24,819 nucleotides of DNA from Halomonas halophila (GTDB lineage: Bacteria > Pseudomonadota > Gammaproteobacteria > Pseudomonadales > Halomonadaceae), in NCBI GenBank assembly GCA_002433675.1, contig DJIP01000189.1, forward strand, positions 1 through 24,819. The letters are read 5' to 3'. The position numbers were made by a program, and so were the translations under genes. The notes beneath the pieces were generated by a model. That model made no database searches. It was given only the letters and a program-made list of their open reading frames with translations, and was not told the origin of the DNA. This document shows positions 23,701 to 24,819 of the stretch, piece by piece (positions within the stretch are counted from its first letter, which is position 1; each line of letters starts with the position of its first letter).

Positions 23701-24819
23701 TGCGGAGGTCGATACCGCAAGGCCCGATGGAATGGGTAATTATACCCGCCTTGAGCTGCTCAAGGCGGCCATGTTGCGACAGCTCGAGACCCTGGCAGAC
23801 TTCGAAGGTACCTTGAATCTTCAACTGATCGATTTCGATGGTGTAGCGCGAAATCCTGTCGTGTTCGAAGACTTCAGTAGTGCTGACCTGTCAGCGGCCA
23901 GGGCCTATATTCTCGGAATGGAAGCCAAAGGATCCACCAACTTCGATGCAGGCTTCGTTGCCAGTACCGAATTCCTCACCCGCATGGCGGACATCAATAG
24001 CTTCGAGTCAACGGCGGTCTTTGTCACCGACGGGCTACCGACCGTCTGGCTCGACGAGGAGGGCAAGCTGGTGATCCCGGATCCACTTGAACCCGGTTCT
24101 CTTGCGGCGGTGGAGGAGTCGGTGGCGTCTTTCGAAGCACTGCTTGAAGTGGCCGATTCGGTCCACGGGATTGGAATAGGGGAAGATAGCCTGGTTGATT
24201 ACATCCGCCATTTTGACAATACGGACTTCCTGACGAGTGATGTCGAGACAGCCTTGGAAGACGGCAATACTTATATCGGTTCCGCCGGTGAGATCAACGT
24301 GGTCAACACCGAGGACGATCTGAACCTTGCTCTTGATACGGGGTCGAGTACCTCGGACCTTGAGCCCCTGGGGAGTGATCAGGTGTTTGCGGGGGCAGGG
24401 GATGATCTTGTCTTTGGAGACACGGTCAACTCGGATGGTCTCGAATGGGTCAATGGCGATTCTGGGGAGGAGTTTTCATCGGGAAAGCACAATGGTCTAG
24501 GTTATGAAGGGCTCTATGAGTTTCTGAAGTGGTCTCCCGAATTTGGCAATGGTGTAGCGCCAAGTGCTGATGAGGTCAAGGCGTATGTGCTGGCCAACAC
24601 AGCATCACTGATGAACCTGGAGCGCCAGGATGGTGGTACCGATGAACTGTATGGAGAAGAAGGCGATGATGTCCTGATAGGCGGAGCAGGACAGGATGTG
24701 CTCGTGGGTGGTAAGGGCGATGATGTGCTGTGGGGAGGTCTGGATAGTGATCAATTTGTATGGGAGACAGCAGACGCCGAGGCGCCTTCTGTTGATCGTA
24801 TCGAGGACTTCACTCTCGG
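20714..24819 (+). CDS. Large RTX adhesin with LapA-type retention module and VWA domain (3' end outside window)
   Basis: The frame is open from the ATG at 20714 to the window end, 1,368 codons without a stop. It is very acidic and cysteine-poor. Residues 1-115 match the N-terminal retention module of LapA-type adhesins (MNIIATAGKVWIVDQAGEQH; RPGDVLQPGQRLVAG). A Gly/Pro linker follows, then HSFVRLLRILEQVSP at 133-147. T1SS-143/DUF5801-like beta domains occupy about 240-360 and 499-616 (GVLGYDLGDDGPAASGAFTW). A von Willebrand A domain from about 983 to 1175 has the MIDAS residues DSSVS at 990-994, Thr1075 and Asp1106. RTX nonapeptides lie at about 1220-1237 and 1311-1352, then DQFVWETAD and VDRIEDFTL, the start of the C-terminal secretion region. 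About 100 residues are probably missing. It should be exported by the adjacent system. The ribosome-binding site (CGGGG, about 9 bases upstream) is weak. Confidence 0.92.
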   Translation, partial: MNIIATAGKVWIVDQAGEQHIARPGDVLQPGQRLVAGDDGRVVVSSDSRQVPLVLVAGETMEMPLGQGDGQSLPSDELLLAQNVPSELIQASLLEDEQLERVLEVLESDRDLFDAFEDPDAGPGAGPGNDNGHSFVRLLRILEQVSPLAFEYGLDAADGQEPRLFLGDIVDGDNPGEEESEQEEDNDVSLGGLDGGPDGAGIDPDGGDLPGGLEGAELVVRESGLAQGSSPSAGALQQSSSFNFDTPDGLGALTLGGELTLTLEDLQSLVEAPRSLATPHGLLWLDGFQGDATGGTVLYHFELTNAVDNDETQGATDGGFLEQIDVTVTDADGDGRTASLDVLILDDVPGIELGGPVEVGEGNTVEGSWSAVDGADGVASLVVAVAGIDESFALGQEIVLEEGRLIVAADGSWSFTAAVGLDQGAFPSVAFSLMQTDGDGDRADARQRIEILDAAGPTTPTDGGDPDAAPAEVVLDEDGLDGGNPGGDGDVAGEATVITGVLGYDLGDDGPAASGAFTWSLAGLPALSSAGEALSYTLSSDGLSLVAATAAGEEALRITLTDLASGAFEVSLLRPLDHPENSTEDDLALSVGYTVADVDGSEASGQLDIRIDDDAPEGIVSEALLLENGSTGDLALPGGYGADAQGAPIRFVGALEGAAVEDVNGNDIMLDGSPLFWRLADSGVELEAVTATGQAGFNVVLDESGNQARLVVEEGELSVFTRLDGDIEAIAISDSEAQGVLDVSESDSDSQLVFSAVAGIGVTDGVLAVGPGQIEEGDQLRVDMVAGAEEAGGVVSWDSHVRVGEFRQSVSIVGADNARATLVLSARAYSSQQGVDEPLPLSVADLRILDQRGVDVTSEVQIEVSGGNLRVEGLQDGWSFVLSSAEGIQAIIIEGGDGEPFGLGGVDIVRGAAPGDVEVLLPLEAADGDGDKASGELPLVLAGPGEFVVSNNANNAITTGGGDDVVIADKGGATIIIDPAGDYNLSFILDSSVSMNAEVDTARPDGMGNYTRLELLKAAMLRQLETLADFEGTLNLQLIDFDGVARNPVVFEDFSSADLSAARAYILGMEAKGSTNFDAGFVASTEFLTRMADINSFESTAVFVTDGLPTVWLDEEGKLVIPDPLEPGSLAAVEESVASFEALLEVADSVHGIGIGEDSLVDYIRHFDNTDFLTSDVETALEDGNTYIGSAGEINVVNTEDDLNLALDTGSSTSDLEPLGSDQVFAGAGDDLVFGDTVNSDGLEWVNGDSGEEFSSGKHNGLGYEGLYEFLKWSPEFGNGVAPSADEVKAYVLANTASLMNLERQDGGTDELYGEEGDDVLIGGAGQDVLVGGKGDDVLWGGLDSDQFVWETADAEAPSVDRIEDFTL

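Overview
The window reads as a chromosomal piece of a moderately GC-rich gammaproteobacterium. The arrangement rsxABCDGE-nth, a ThiI with the rhodanese extension and a LapA/LapB/LapC-like secretion locus all point there. The proteins resemble those of halophilic/marine lineages such as Halomonadaceae; this is an inference from protein character, not from a database search. No rRNA, tRNA, IS element, phage gene or CRISPR array was seen.

Layout. (1) 1-2922, + strand: a small sulfur module with a secreted two-domain rhodanese, a YeeE/YedE (TsuA-like) thiosulfate-type transporter and a 64-aa Cys-rich membrane or secreted peptide. Two non-coding tandem-repeat arrays lie here: four 14-bp units cut by the window edge, and about 13 degenerate 11-bp units between the rhodanese and the transporter. 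(2) 3060-13645, - strand: read in transcription order this is a 93-aa unknown protein, thiI, metG, rsxA-B-C-D-G-E, nth and a 97-aa membrane protein. The rsx genes overlap or are closely spaced and encode the Rnf/Rsx membrane electron-transfer complex; nth encodes endonuclease III. An exact FNR/Anr consensus palindrome sits just upstream of thiI. (3) 14031-20367, + strand: a type I secretion locus with a TolC-like outer-membrane channel fused to an OmpA-like peptidoglycan-binding domain, a LapB-like ABC exporter with a degenerate C39-like domain, a LapC/HlyD-like adaptor and a LuxR-type regulator with an atypical receiver. The last three genes overlap by single bases and end in a strong terminator. 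(4) 20714-window end, + strand: the probable substrate, a large acidic RTX adhesin with an N-terminal LapA-type retention module, a von Willebrand A domain with an intact MIDAS, and RTX repeats. It runs off the window with probably only its C-terminal secretion signal missing.

How it works together. The channel, ABC exporter and adaptor would form the conduit for the adhesin, and the adhesin's retention module would hold it in the channel. In the Pseudomonas Lap system, LapG protease releases the adhesin by cutting a double-alanine (TAAG-type) site after the retention module. Here the equivalent position reads PDAG (residues 119-122), and no lapD or lapG is present in the window. With the OmpA anchor on the channel and the receiver-less-looking regulator coupled to the exporter genes, this locus is the most interesting part of the window: a compact adhesin secretion system whose release and control may differ from the Lap paradigm.
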